A DNA stretch of 49,496 bases, from the NCBI GenBank assembly GCA_038217425.1, contig JBBQPM010000031.1, positions 1-49,496 of the forward strand, given 5' to 3'. Shown in pieces: positions 34,560 to 41,399 of the stretch. A program made the position numbers and the translations under genes. Each line of letters opens with the position of its first letter. The first letter of the stretch is position 1. Below the pieces are notes generated by a model that made no database searches, was not told the origin of the DNA, and saw only the letters and a program-made list of their open reading frames with translations. The DNA is from JAIEPT01 sp038217425. Its GTDB lineage: Bacteria; Planctomycetota; Planctomycetia; Gemmatales; Gemmataceae.

Positions 34560-34656
34560 GCGAAAGCCCAGGGATGGCGATCCCTGGGGAAACATACCGG
34601 CCGAAAAATGACGTTCCCTGGCGCTTCCCCAGGGATCGCCATCCCTGGGCTTTCGC
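34560..34656. repeat. REPIN-like pair of CCCAGGGAT-family palindromes
   Basis: Two REP-like units (34560-34591 and 34625-34656) are exact 32-bp inverted copies separated by 33 nt. Each contains the palindromic core CCCAGGGAT-GGCG-ATCCCTGGG. The unit is identical in design to the cluster at 6117-6295 (loop GGCG here, GGCT there) and to the single copy at 49434. The right copy ends 3 bp before the stop triplet of the RlmI-type gene (34660-34662), and the RND gene starts further left at 34442. The exact inverted pair is the defining form of a REPIN. Confidence 0.9.
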
Positions 34657-34659
34657 CGG

Positions 34660-35829
34660 CTATTCGACCCTGCACCAGAGCGCCTTGAGGTAGCGCCCCT
34701 CCTGGGCGTGTACCGCGACGGGATGATCCGCGGCGGCGCCGGTGATCTTGAAAATCTGCAGGTTCCGACTCGCTTGCCACGCGGCCCGGCGAATGGTCTC
34801 CAGGTACATCTCCTCGCTCACGAGCCCGGTGCATGAACACGTCAGGAACACGCCGCCGGGGGCGACCGACATCAGGGCGAGTCGGTTCATGTCGGTGTAT
34901 TTCTTGAGCGCCAGGTCGATCTCTTCGCGGTCGCGCGTCTGTTTCGACGGGTCGAGGACGACGACGTCGTAACGCTCGCCGGAAGGCATGGTCTCGCGCA
35001 GCCAGGGGAACAGGTCGGCCTGTACGAAGCGGATGCGCGCCTGGTTGAGGTTGGCGTTCTGCTTGGCCAGCGCGATCACCCCCTCGTCGAGATCGACGCC
35101 GACGACGTCCTCCGCCTGGCCCAGCGCCTTGGCATAGACCGCGAAGCCGCCGGTGTTGCAGCAGAGGTCCAGAACCTTCTTCCCCTTGCAGAACTCGGCG
35201 AGGTACTTGCGATTGTCGCGCTGGTCGGCGAAGAAGCCGGTCTTGTGCTTGCTCCCGGGGGCCACGCGGAACCTGAGCCCGTGCTCGGTGATGATCCCCG
35301 GCGCCGGCACTTCGGGGGGCCGGCAATCGAACGATTCCTGCTTCTGAACGTGTTCCTCCGCGAACCAGTAGATCTTCGCGTCGGGAAACTGCGCCCGCAT
35401 GAACTCTTCGATCACGGGCCGAAAGCGGTACATGCCGAAGCTGAAGAACTCGAGGACCACCAGCGCGCCGAAGCGATCGACGACGAGTCCGCTCAGGCCG
35501 TCCGCTTCGGAATGGACGAGGCGGTATGCATCGGTGACTTCGTCGAGTCGCAAAAGTCCGCGGCGAAAGTCGACTGCGCGCTGGAGCTTGCGCCGGATGA
35601 ACTCGGCATCGACGGCCTCGTCCTTGTTGTGCGTCAAAACGCGTAGGGCGATGCGCGAATGCCCGTTGTAGACGCCGCGCGCGACCCATTGGCCGGTGCG
35701 GTCGAGGATGTCGACGACGCTGCCGCCGGCGATCCTGTCCCGAGGCTTCTCGACCATCTTCTGGAAGATCCACGGGTGCGACGATCGGCGTTCGATTTTG
35801 AGATGCACTTGCGGCAAAGGTTCGGACAT
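34660..35829 (-). CDS. RlmI-type class I SAM-dependent rRNA methyltransferase
   Basis: A 389-residue protein with the layout of RlmI/RlmK-type 23S rRNA m5C methyltransferases. An N-terminal PUA-like domain (about 1-75: HLKIERRSSHPWIFQKMVEK, then GGSVVDIL...ARGVYNGHSRIALRVL) is followed by an EEHV... beta-linker and a Rossmann methyltransferase domain (about 205-389). Motif I is VLDLCCNTGGFAVYA, the SAM-ribose acid is in VVGVDLDE, the D-P-S-K motif is in VVLDPSKQTR, and a Cys pair T-C-S-C-T-G is the expected catalytic position. It probably methylates C5 of a cytosine (position 1962 in Escherichia coli numbering); the exact site is inferred. The start at 35829 (MSEPLPQ) is chosen because the extra 27 residues upstream lack a family match. 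It lies 7 bp downstream of the PSD1 gene's stop on the same strand. Confidence 0.9.
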   Translation of the reverse strand: MSEPLPQVHLKIERRSSHPWIFQKMVEKPRDRIAGGSVVDILDRTGQWVARGVYNGHSRIALRVLTHNKDEAVDAEFIRRKLQRAVDFRRGLLRLDEVTDAYRLVHSEADGLSGLVVDRFGALVVLEFFSFGMYRFRPVIEEFMRAQFPDAKIYWFAEEHVQKQESFDCRPPEVPAPGIITEHGLRFRVAPGSKHKTGFFADQRDNRKYLAEFCKGKKVLDLCCNTGGFAVYAKALGQAEDVVGVDLDEGVIALAKQNANLNQARIRFVQADLFPWLRETMPSGERYDVVVLDPSKQTRDREEIDLALKKYTDMNRLALMSVAPGGVFLTCSCTGLVSEEMYLETIRRAAWQASRNLQIFKITGAAADHPVAVHAQEGRYLKALWCRVE

Positions 35830-35836
35830 GAAGCTC

Positions 35837-38413
35837 TCATTCGACGTACAAAAAGGCGTTGGAACTGAGCAAGGCCTGAGCGAAATTGGCGAGCGCCGCC
35901 GTGGGCGCATCGACGCCCGCGGGCAATGTCTTGGAACCAGCGAACGCCTTGGCCTGCTCGGCGAGGAACGCCGTCCCGCCCTTGACTTCTGCGGCCGACG
36001 CCTCGCGTCCCAGCGCTAAAGTATACGCTCGGCGAACCTGCTGCGCGGGATCGGTCCCCGCGTCTTGCTGCAGACGCTTGGCGAAGAACTCCGCCTGCTC
36101 GAGCACCGACTTGCCGTTCATGAGCAAGAGCGCCTGCGGGGCCACCGTCGTCGGCACCCGGCATTCGCAGTTGGGCGTGACCATGGCGCCGTCGAAGGTT
36201 TCCAGGATCGCCAGCGGTTTACTGCGGCGCACGGTGACGTACAGACTGCGGCGATATTCCTCGCCGTTTAGTGGGACGATCTTGCTCGTGGGTCGGCCGG
36301 CGCCGTCGTCGGTGTTGACGCCGAGGACCACCTGGCCGGTCTCGTCGGTCTTGATCGGGATCGGCGTGCCGTACAATTTCGTATTCAGTTTGCCGGAAAC
36401 CGCGAGCATGGCGTCGCGCATTGTCTCGGCTTCGAGTCGGCGGATCGGCATCCGGCCCAGAAGTTTGTTGTCGGGATCGACGGCGTTGTGGTCGGGCCGG
36501 CGCTGCGACGTTTGGCGATACGCGGCCGAGGTCATGACGAGCTTGTGGAAGCGTTTGAGCTTCCAGCCGCCCGAGACGAAGTCGCGCGCCAGCCAGTCCA
36601 GAAGTTCCGGATGCGTGGGCCGATCGCCCAGCAAACCGAGATCGCCCGGAGTGGAGACGAGACCCTGTCCGAAGTGGTGCATCCAGAAGCGGTTGACCAG
36701 CGCCCGTGCGGTCAGCGGATGCTCGGGATGCGTGAGCCAGCGGGCGAACGCGAGCCGACGACCGGTGGTCGGCAGCGACGGATCGTCGGCGGGGATCTCG
36801 CCCAGCTTGTATTTCGCAAGAATGACCAGCGTGCCGGGGGCCACGCGATCCTTGGGGGCCTGATGATCGCCGCGGTCGAAGAAGTAGGTGATCGGAACTT
36901 TGCCGGGAATCTCGGTGGCGGCGCGGATGGAGCCGATATCAGGCTTTTGGGCGCGGAGTTTGGCGGCCTGCGCCGTGAACGCCGCGAGTTCGTCGGCGAT
37001 CTTCTTGTCGCGACGTCCCACGGCGACGCTGGTGATCCCCGCGATGTTCGGATGCTTCGCCAGCAGCGCGGCCTGCTCCCTGGTCCGCTTCGCCGCTGCG
37101 ATGTAGAACGCCTTTTGCAGCGGCTCTTGAACTTCTTTCGGCAGCTTGGCGAGTTGTTCGTCCAAGTATTGCTGTACGATGATCTTCTCGCGGTCAATCC
37201 GAGCCTTGTCGACGGCGAGGGCCTGCTTCTCAAGATCGTCGGCCATCTTGCGTTCGGCGGCGCTCTGGAACGAGACTTCGCGGGCGGGCGGCCGGCGCCA
37301 GCTTTTCCAGTCGAAGGTCGGCTCGAAGATGGCGCGGACCTTGTAATAGTCGTCCTGCGGGATCGGGTCGTAGCGGTGATTGTGGCACTGAGCGCAGTGA
37401 ACGGTGAGGCCCATGAACGCGGTGCCGACGATCTGAATGGTGTCGGCAACCGTCTGGTTGGTCGATGCGGGGAGATCGACGTTCGCGGTGGCGGTGCCGT
37501 CGGGCGCCATGCGCAAAAAGCCGGTGGCGATCAATTTGTCGAGTTCGGCGGGGGGCAGTTTATCGTACGGGGTCTTGACGAGTTCGTCGCCGGCCAGCTG
37601 TTCGGTGATGAACCGGTCCCAGGGCATGTCGCCGGCGAAGGCGCGAATGACGTAATCGCGGTACCGCCAGGCCGACTTGCGCGGCACATCATCGCCGGTG
37701 TAACCCTCGGAGTCCGCATACCCGGCGACGTCGAGCCAGTGCCGACCCCAGCGCTCGCCGTACGAGGGGGAGTCGAGCAGGCGGTCGATCACCTTTTCCC
37801 AGGCATTCGGGGCGGCATCGTTCACGAAGTCTTCGATCTCCTGGGGCGTGGGCGGCAGGCCAATGAGGTCGAACGTCGCTCGGCGGATCAGCGTGCGCCG
37901 GTCGGCTTCGGGAGAGAATTTCAGCCCTTTCGCTTCGAGTTTGGCCAGCAGAAATGCATCGACGGGATGGCCTTGTTTGGGCGGCGTCGGCTTCCCGATC
38001 GGCTGAAACGACCAGAACGCATCCTCTTCAGGGCTGATCTGAAACCCCAGAGCCAGCGTCTGCGGTTCCGGCCGAGCCGTTTTGGCGCCGGCGGCGATCC
38101 ACGCCTCGATGAGCTTCAAGTCCTTGGCCGGCAACTTCTTCTTGCCGGGCGGCATCTCGCCCGAAACGATCCGCTCGATCAGCAGGCTTTTCTGGAAGTC
38201 GCCCGGGACGATGGCCGGTCCGGTCACGCCCCCCTGCAGGAGGAATCGAGCCAGACGGACGTCGAGCTTTGCCTTCGGTTTGCCCATGTCGCCGTGACAT
38301 TCGAAGCAATGGGCTTTGAGGATGGGCCGAATGTGCTGTTCGAAGGTCGGCGTCTGCGTCCGGGCGTCCGGGACGAATAACAGCATGGGCAAGAGGAGGT
38401 TGCGGAGTTTCAT
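35837..38413 (-). CDS. PSD1 and planctomycete cytochrome C domain protein (DUF1549/DUF1553)
   Basis: An 858-residue exported protein found almost only in Planctomycetes and relatives. The signal peptide is about 1-20. The PSCyt1 domain (about 22-85) carries C36-F-E-C-H40, a CxxCH heme motif, and the DUF1549 domain (PSCyt2, about 165-380) contains C-A-Q-C-H-N-H-R-Y-D, a second CxxCH. A charged coiled-coil-like segment (about 395-510) is followed by the DUF1553 (PSD1) domain (about 560-840, with H-P-L-T-A-R-A-L-V-N-R-F-W-M-H-H-F-G). Such proteins are usually paired with a DUF1501 gene and are thought to act in the periplasm in polysaccharide processing or electron transfer; the function is not established. 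Here the DUF1501 gene lies about 700 bp upstream, with a small secreted-protein gene between. The start is 38413 (MKLRNLLLPML). Confidence 0.93.
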   Translation of the reverse strand: MKLRNLLLPMLLFVPDARTQTPTFEQHIRPILKAHCFECHGDMGKPKAKLDVRLARFLLQGGVTGPAIVPGDFQKSLLIERIVSGEMPPGKKKLPAKDLKLIEAWIAAGAKTARPEPQTLALGFQISPEEDAFWSFQPIGKPTPPKQGHPVDAFLLAKLEAKGLKFSPEADRRTLIRRATFDLIGLPPTPQEIEDFVNDAAPNAWEKVIDRLLDSPSYGERWGRHWLDVAGYADSEGYTGDDVPRKSAWRYRDYVIRAFAGDMPWDRFITEQLAGDELVKTPYDKLPPAELDKLIATGFLRMAPDGTATANVDLPASTNQTVADTIQIVGTAFMGLTVHCAQCHNHRYDPIPQDDYYKVRAIFEPTFDWKSWRRPPAREVSFQSAAERKMADDLEKQALAVDKARIDREKIIVQQYLDEQLAKLPKEVQEPLQKAFYIAAAKRTREQAALLAKHPNIAGITSVAVGRRDKKIADELAAFTAQAAKLRAQKPDIGSIRAATEIPGKVPITYFFDRGDHQAPKDRVAPGTLVILAKYKLGEIPADDPSLPTTGRRLAFARWLTHPEHPLTARALVNRFWMHHFGQGLVSTPGDLGLLGDRPTHPELLDWLARDFVSGGWKLKRFHKLVMTSAAYRQTSQRRPDHNAVDPDNKLLGRMPIRRLEAETMRDAMLAVSGKLNTKLYGTPIPIKTDETGQVVLGVNTDDGAGRPTSKIVPLNGEEYRRSLYVTVRRSKPLAILETFDGAMVTPNCECRVPTTVAPQALLLMNGKSVLEQAEFFAKRLQQDAGTDPAQQVRRAYTLALGREASAAEVKGGTAFLAEQAKAFAGSKTLPAGVDAPTAALANFAQALLSSNAFLYVE

Positions 38414-38479
38414 GGCAGGCAGGGAGCGGTGTGTGGGGTGAGATGAGTTGTAGCTTAGCAGGAGCGGGAACGGAATGCA

Positions 38480-38510
38480 AACAGAAAAGCCCACGGCGTG
38501 AGCCGTGGGC
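38480..38510 (-). terminator. Rho-independent terminator after the small Cys-rich gene
   Basis: On the - strand RNA, GCCCACGGC-UCAC-GCCGUGGGC folds as a 9-bp perfect stem (38489-38510) with a 4-nt loop. It is followed directly by UUUUCUGUUU (38488 down to about 38479), which is the classical intrinsic terminator. It lies 30 bp after the stop of the small secreted protein (38541) and ahead of the PSD1 gene (38413). The near-palindromic stem may also be a dispersed repeat. Confidence 0.8.
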
Positions 38511-38540
38511 CTTGTTTCAACAAATGGGCGGAAAGCCGAC

Positions 38541-38870
38541 TTACCTGGCGGGAGCAGGCGGGGCGGAGGGGGCGGAGGGCATCGGAGCGGGGAGCCGTTC
38601 GCCGGGGGTCGCCGGGGGGGCGGGCGGGTTCACGACGGCCGGTCCACAGGAACCGCCGACGCAGGTAACGCCCGAAGGGTATACGACGGAGCCGCACGAA
38701 CCGGTCGCGCAGTTCGAAGCGTACGACGGCGCGCAGGTGGCAACCGGCGTCGAGCACGTGTTGCAGCTTTGTTGTCTCCGGCCGCCGAACAGGCGTCCGC
38801 CACGGGCTTCAGATTCGGAGACGACCAGTCCCAGGGCCAGCATGGCCAAAACGAATTTCACGAAACGCAT
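38541..38870 (-). CDS. Small Cys-rich secreted protein, Pro-rich tail
   Basis: A 109-residue protein with a strong ribosome site (GAGGAG, 38876-38881) 5 nt before ATG 38870 and a signal peptide (about 1-22, ending S-E-A-R-G). The mature part has R-G-G-R-L-F-G-G-R-R, then six cysteines in spaced C-x2-C and C-x4-6-C patterns (SCNTCS, VATCAPSYASNC, GSCGS, TCVGGSCG), and a Pro/Ala tail of about 35 residues (PPAPPATPGERLPAPMPSAP). This resembles small extracellular matrix-like proteins seen in Planctomycetes and may be disulfide-bonded in the envelope. No family function is known. It lies between DUF1501 and PSD1 genes, with its own terminator. Confidence 0.8.
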   Translation of the reverse strand: MRFVKFVLAMLALGLVVSESEARGGRLFGGRRQQSCNTCSTPVATCAPSYASNCATGSCGSVVYPSGVTCVGGSCGPAVVNPPAPPATPGERLPAPMPSAPSAPPAPAR

Positions 38871-39046
38871 CGTTGCTCCTCATAAAGTGGTGTGAAATTG
38901 GGAAACCTAGATAAGTGTTTTAGGGCGTGCAGAGGCTCCGGCAAGTCCCAACGGAACTTTTATCCTGATTTGGCGGCCTATGGGTAATTTGCGGAATTTG
39001 ATAGATAGGCGGGTTGCAATGAGGCGTGCACAGTACGGAGTTGGGT

Positions 39047-39087
39047 CGAGAGATGACGTGGCGGTTTGACGCAGGCGTCACCTCTCG
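39047..39087. terminator. Inverted repeat after the DUF1501 gene
   Basis: CGAGAGATGACG (39047-39058) pairs with CGTCACCTCTCG (39076-39087) with one mismatch, around a 17-nt centre that itself holds a GACGC/GCGTC-like pairing. It begins 15 bp after the stop of the DUF1501 gene (39103, - strand), so in its RNA it forms a stem as a terminator would. There is no clear T-run. Confidence 0.55.
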
Positions 39088-39102
39088 GCTCAAATAAACC
39101 AT

Positions 39103-40371
39103 CTACGCGAACAACCCGGGAACCACCGTCCCCTCGCGGACGATCATCACGGGCCTGCCCGTCGGCGTGTGATACTCTTTGCGGAAGTCGATCCCCAGCG
39201 AATGGTAGAACGACGACGCGACCTGCTCCGGCGTGATCGGCTGTCCCGCGGGCCCCATGCCGCGGGCGTCGCTGGCGCCCAGAACCTGGCCCGTCCGCAT
39301 ACCGCCGCCCCCCATCAGCACCGTGAACGCCCTCGGCCAATGGTCGCGCCCCGCCTTGTCGTTGATCTTCGGCGTACGTCCGAACTCGCCCGTCACGAAG
39401 ACCGCGGTCGAGGCGAGCAACCCCTTGGCCGACAACGTGTTAAAGAGAGCCGACAGGCCTTGATCGAGCGTCGGCAGCAGCCCGTTCCTGAGAGATCCAA
39501 AGTTGTTGCCGTGCGTGTCCCACCCGCTCATGGAGACGGTCGCGAAACGGACGCCCGCCTCGATCAGGCGCACCGCGAGCAGACAGCTGGTGCCGAATCG
39601 ACTGGTGCCGAACGGCGCCGAGACCGCGGCCGGTTCTTGACTGATATCGAAGGCCCGGCGCGCTCGCGGCGAGGTAATGAGCCCGTACGCCTGCTGGGCG
39701 AAGCGGTCCATGCCGTCGGCGAGAGCGCTGTGGCGCTGCATGCCGGCGAGTCCGGTGTCGAGCCGTGCGAGCAGCCGTTGACGGATCTCGAATTGTTCGA
39801 CCGTCATGCCCTCGGTGACGGCGATGCCGCGGACGCTGAACGGTTGCCCGGGCGTCGGCGTGGTCACCGTTTGCAGCGGGGCATAACGCACGCCGAGATA
39901 GCCCGCCTTTTGCGGCGTCGAGGGGATGGCGATGAAGTGGGGCAGATCCGGGGCGCCGGTCAGTTCCCGGGTGACGACGGCGCCGTAACCGGGGTAGACG
40001 AGCGAGGGGACGGGACGACTGCCGGCGTTCATGTATTCGGTGCCAAGTTCGTGGGCGGCGACGGAATGGCTCACGCCGCGGAGGATCGCGTACTTGTCGG
40101 CACAGCGCGCCAGGAGCGGCAGATGCTCGGAGATGCGGACGCCGGGAACATTGGTGTCGATCGGGTTGAACTCGCCGCGCACGTCGGCGGCGGCGTCGGG
40201 CTTGAGGTCGAAGGTGTCCATGTGCGACGGCCCGCCGCCCAGGAAGACAAAGATGGCGGAGGTCGCCCGGCTCTCGCGCACCTGTCCGGCCGCGCTCGCA
40301 CGGAGGTAATCCGCCAGGCTAAACCCGCCGACGCCCACGGCGCCCACTTGCAAGAAATCTCGTCGATTCAT
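39103..40371 (-). CDS. DUF1501 domain protein with Tat signal
   Basis: A 422-residue protein with a twin-arginine signal (M-N-R-R-D-F-L-Q-V-G-A at 1-11), so it is exported folded. The DUF1501 domain (about 35-410) shows F-V-F-L-G-G-G-P-S-H-M-D-T-F-D, H-S-V-A-A-H-E-L-G-T-E-Y, G-W-D-T-H-G-N-N-F and E-F-G-R-T-P-K-I-N, the signature of the sulfatase/phosphatase-like alkaline-phosphatase superfamily. The conserved D/H set suggests metal ligands. In Planctomycetes these proteins are coded with DUF1549/1553 proteins and are presumed to act together in the periplasm. A good ribosome site (GAAGGAAAC) precedes ATG 40371. The SMI1/KNR4 gene lies 40 bp upstream on the same strand. Confidence 0.93.
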   Translation of the reverse strand: MNRRDFLQVGAVGVGGFSLADYLRASAAGQVRESRATSAIFVFLGGGPSHMDTFDLKPDAAADVRGEFNPIDTNVPGVRISEHLPLLARCADKYAILRGVSHSVAAHELGTEYMNAGSRPVPSLVYPGYGAVVTRELTGAPDLPHFIAIPSTPQKAGYLGVRYAPLQTVTTPTPGQPFSVRGIAVTEGMTVEQFEIRQRLLARLDTGLAGMQRHSALADGMDRFAQQAYGLITSPRARRAFDISQEPAAVSAPFGTSRFGTSCLLAVRLIEAGVRFATVSMSGWDTHGNNFGSLRNGLLPTLDQGLSALFNTLSAKGLLASTAVFVTGEFGRTPKINDKAGRDHWPRAFTVLMGGGGMRTGQVLGASDARGMGPAGQPITPEQVASSFYHSLGIDFRKEYHTPTGRPVMIVREGTVVPGLFA

Positions 40372-40411
40372 GGCTGTTTCCTTCGTTAGATTGAACTCAT
40401 TCGCAGCTCAG

Positions 40412-41197
40412 CTACTTGACCGTTGATCTACCGCCCGGCATCAAAACCGATTCGACAAAACTCGCGACTTCCCCCTCATTGCTGATGTCGTAACTGGCAA
40501 CGACGTGAAAGCAATCTCCCGGAAGACGCGTGTGATCATTATCCAGGTACACACTAAATCGGGCTTCGATGGGACGTATAAATAGACTCGGATATAACTC
40601 GTCTTCCCCCTTCGGAGAACGAAGTAGCCCAAACTCGCCCCATTGATATTCGATTCGGGCAATGAATCCGTCCAACCCGATTCTCGGTTTTACGTCAAAG
40701 CAACGAAGCCGACGACACGTGTTAGACCGAGATTCGAAAAACGGGAAGTCGTGATTCTCCCGTTCTACCGATAAATTCACTGCGTCCACGAAACCGCCGG
40801 GAAGGTGGGTAATCGTACCGAAAAGCCGTGGTATCTCAAACAAGTCAGACCCGAATCGAGGGCAACACACGTAAAAATCCGCGTTGCTTGAGGTCGCGAA
40901 AGAAATGGATTCTTCAAGATCGTCTTCGGAAAGTCGATCTGATTCAAGATTCCCTTCACGCAATGCCTCCGCTAACGTGGCACGGATGTCTGGATGTTCC
41001 GGGGCGACTTTCTGGGGAACATTGACACGCAGTAGGTCGCATAACTCGCCGTCGCCTAGAGTTGTGACATATTCCCGATATCCTATCGGCAGCGGAATCT
41101 TGAGGCGTTGACGTAGCGCATCGATTTCCGCCGCAGGCACCACGGGGCTCTGCGTGGAAACTCGATACACAGACTTGAACATCGGGCTGACGAACAT
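40412..41197 (-). CDS. SMI1/KNR4 (SUKH) family protein
   Basis: A 261-residue cytoplasmic protein of the SUKH superfamily. Family marks are the early E-I-D-A-L-R-Q-R-L-K-I-P-L-P-I-G-Y-R-E-Y (about 24-43), an L-G-D-G-E-L segment and the later Y-P-S-L-F-I-R-P. SUKH proteins often serve as immunity proteins against secreted nuclease toxins, but many are orphans like this one; no toxin gene is seen. Codon use and base composition differ: the gene is visibly more AT-rich than both neighbours (ATT, TAT, TTT and GAT codons common), which suggests recent acquisition. The start could be Met1 or Met6 (41182); neither has a strong ribosome site. A long palindrome lies just upstream at 41238-41386. Confidence 0.8.
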   Translation of the reverse strand: MFVSPMFKSVYRVSTQSPVVPAAEIDALRQRLKIPLPIGYREYVTTLGDGELCDLLRVNVPQKVAPEHPDIRATLAEALREGNLESDRLSEDDLEESISFATSSNADFYVCCPRFGSDLFEIPRLFGTITHLPGGFVDAVNLSVERENHDFPFFESRSNTCRRLRCFDVKPRIGLDGFIARIEYQWGEFGLLRSPKGEDELYPSLFIRPIEARFSVYLDNDHTRLPGDCFHVVASYDISNEGEVASFVESVLMPGGRSTVK

Positions 41198-41237
41198 GGC
41201 CTGACGCTTTCATTGGTGATTCAGGGGAAGCTCATTT

Positions 41238-41386
41238 CTCGTTCCCGGGCTCTGCCCGGGAACGCACTGACCGCGAGGCTCTGCCTCGGCGCCAGTATCC
41301 CTTGCGAACAACTCCAACTTTTTCCGCGATCAAACACGAGGCAGAGCCTCTGGGCACTGCGTTCCCGGGCAGAGCCCGGGAACGAG
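41238..41386. repeat. Nested palindromic element, CGTTCCCGGG family
   Basis: A 149-bp inverted repeat. Arms of about 51 nt (41238-41288 and 41336-41386) match as reverse complements with a few mismatches and one indel around a 47-nt centre. Each arm contains a self-complementary block (GTTCCCGGGC-TCTG-GCCCGGGAAC-type) and a second one (CGAGGC-TCTG-GCCTCG-type), so each arm alone can form two hairpins. It occupies most of the gap between the SMI1/KNR4 gene (41197) and the stop of the second DUF1549 gene (41400). The structure resembles a non-autonomous mobile palindrome. It could terminate the DUF1549 transcript. Confidence 0.85.
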
Positions 41387-41399
41387 GCACTTGTTCGGT

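Noticed and set aside
36488..38380. 630-codon frame on the + strand opposite the PSD1 gene
   Set aside because: Same reasoning: a shadow of high-GC coding sequence.
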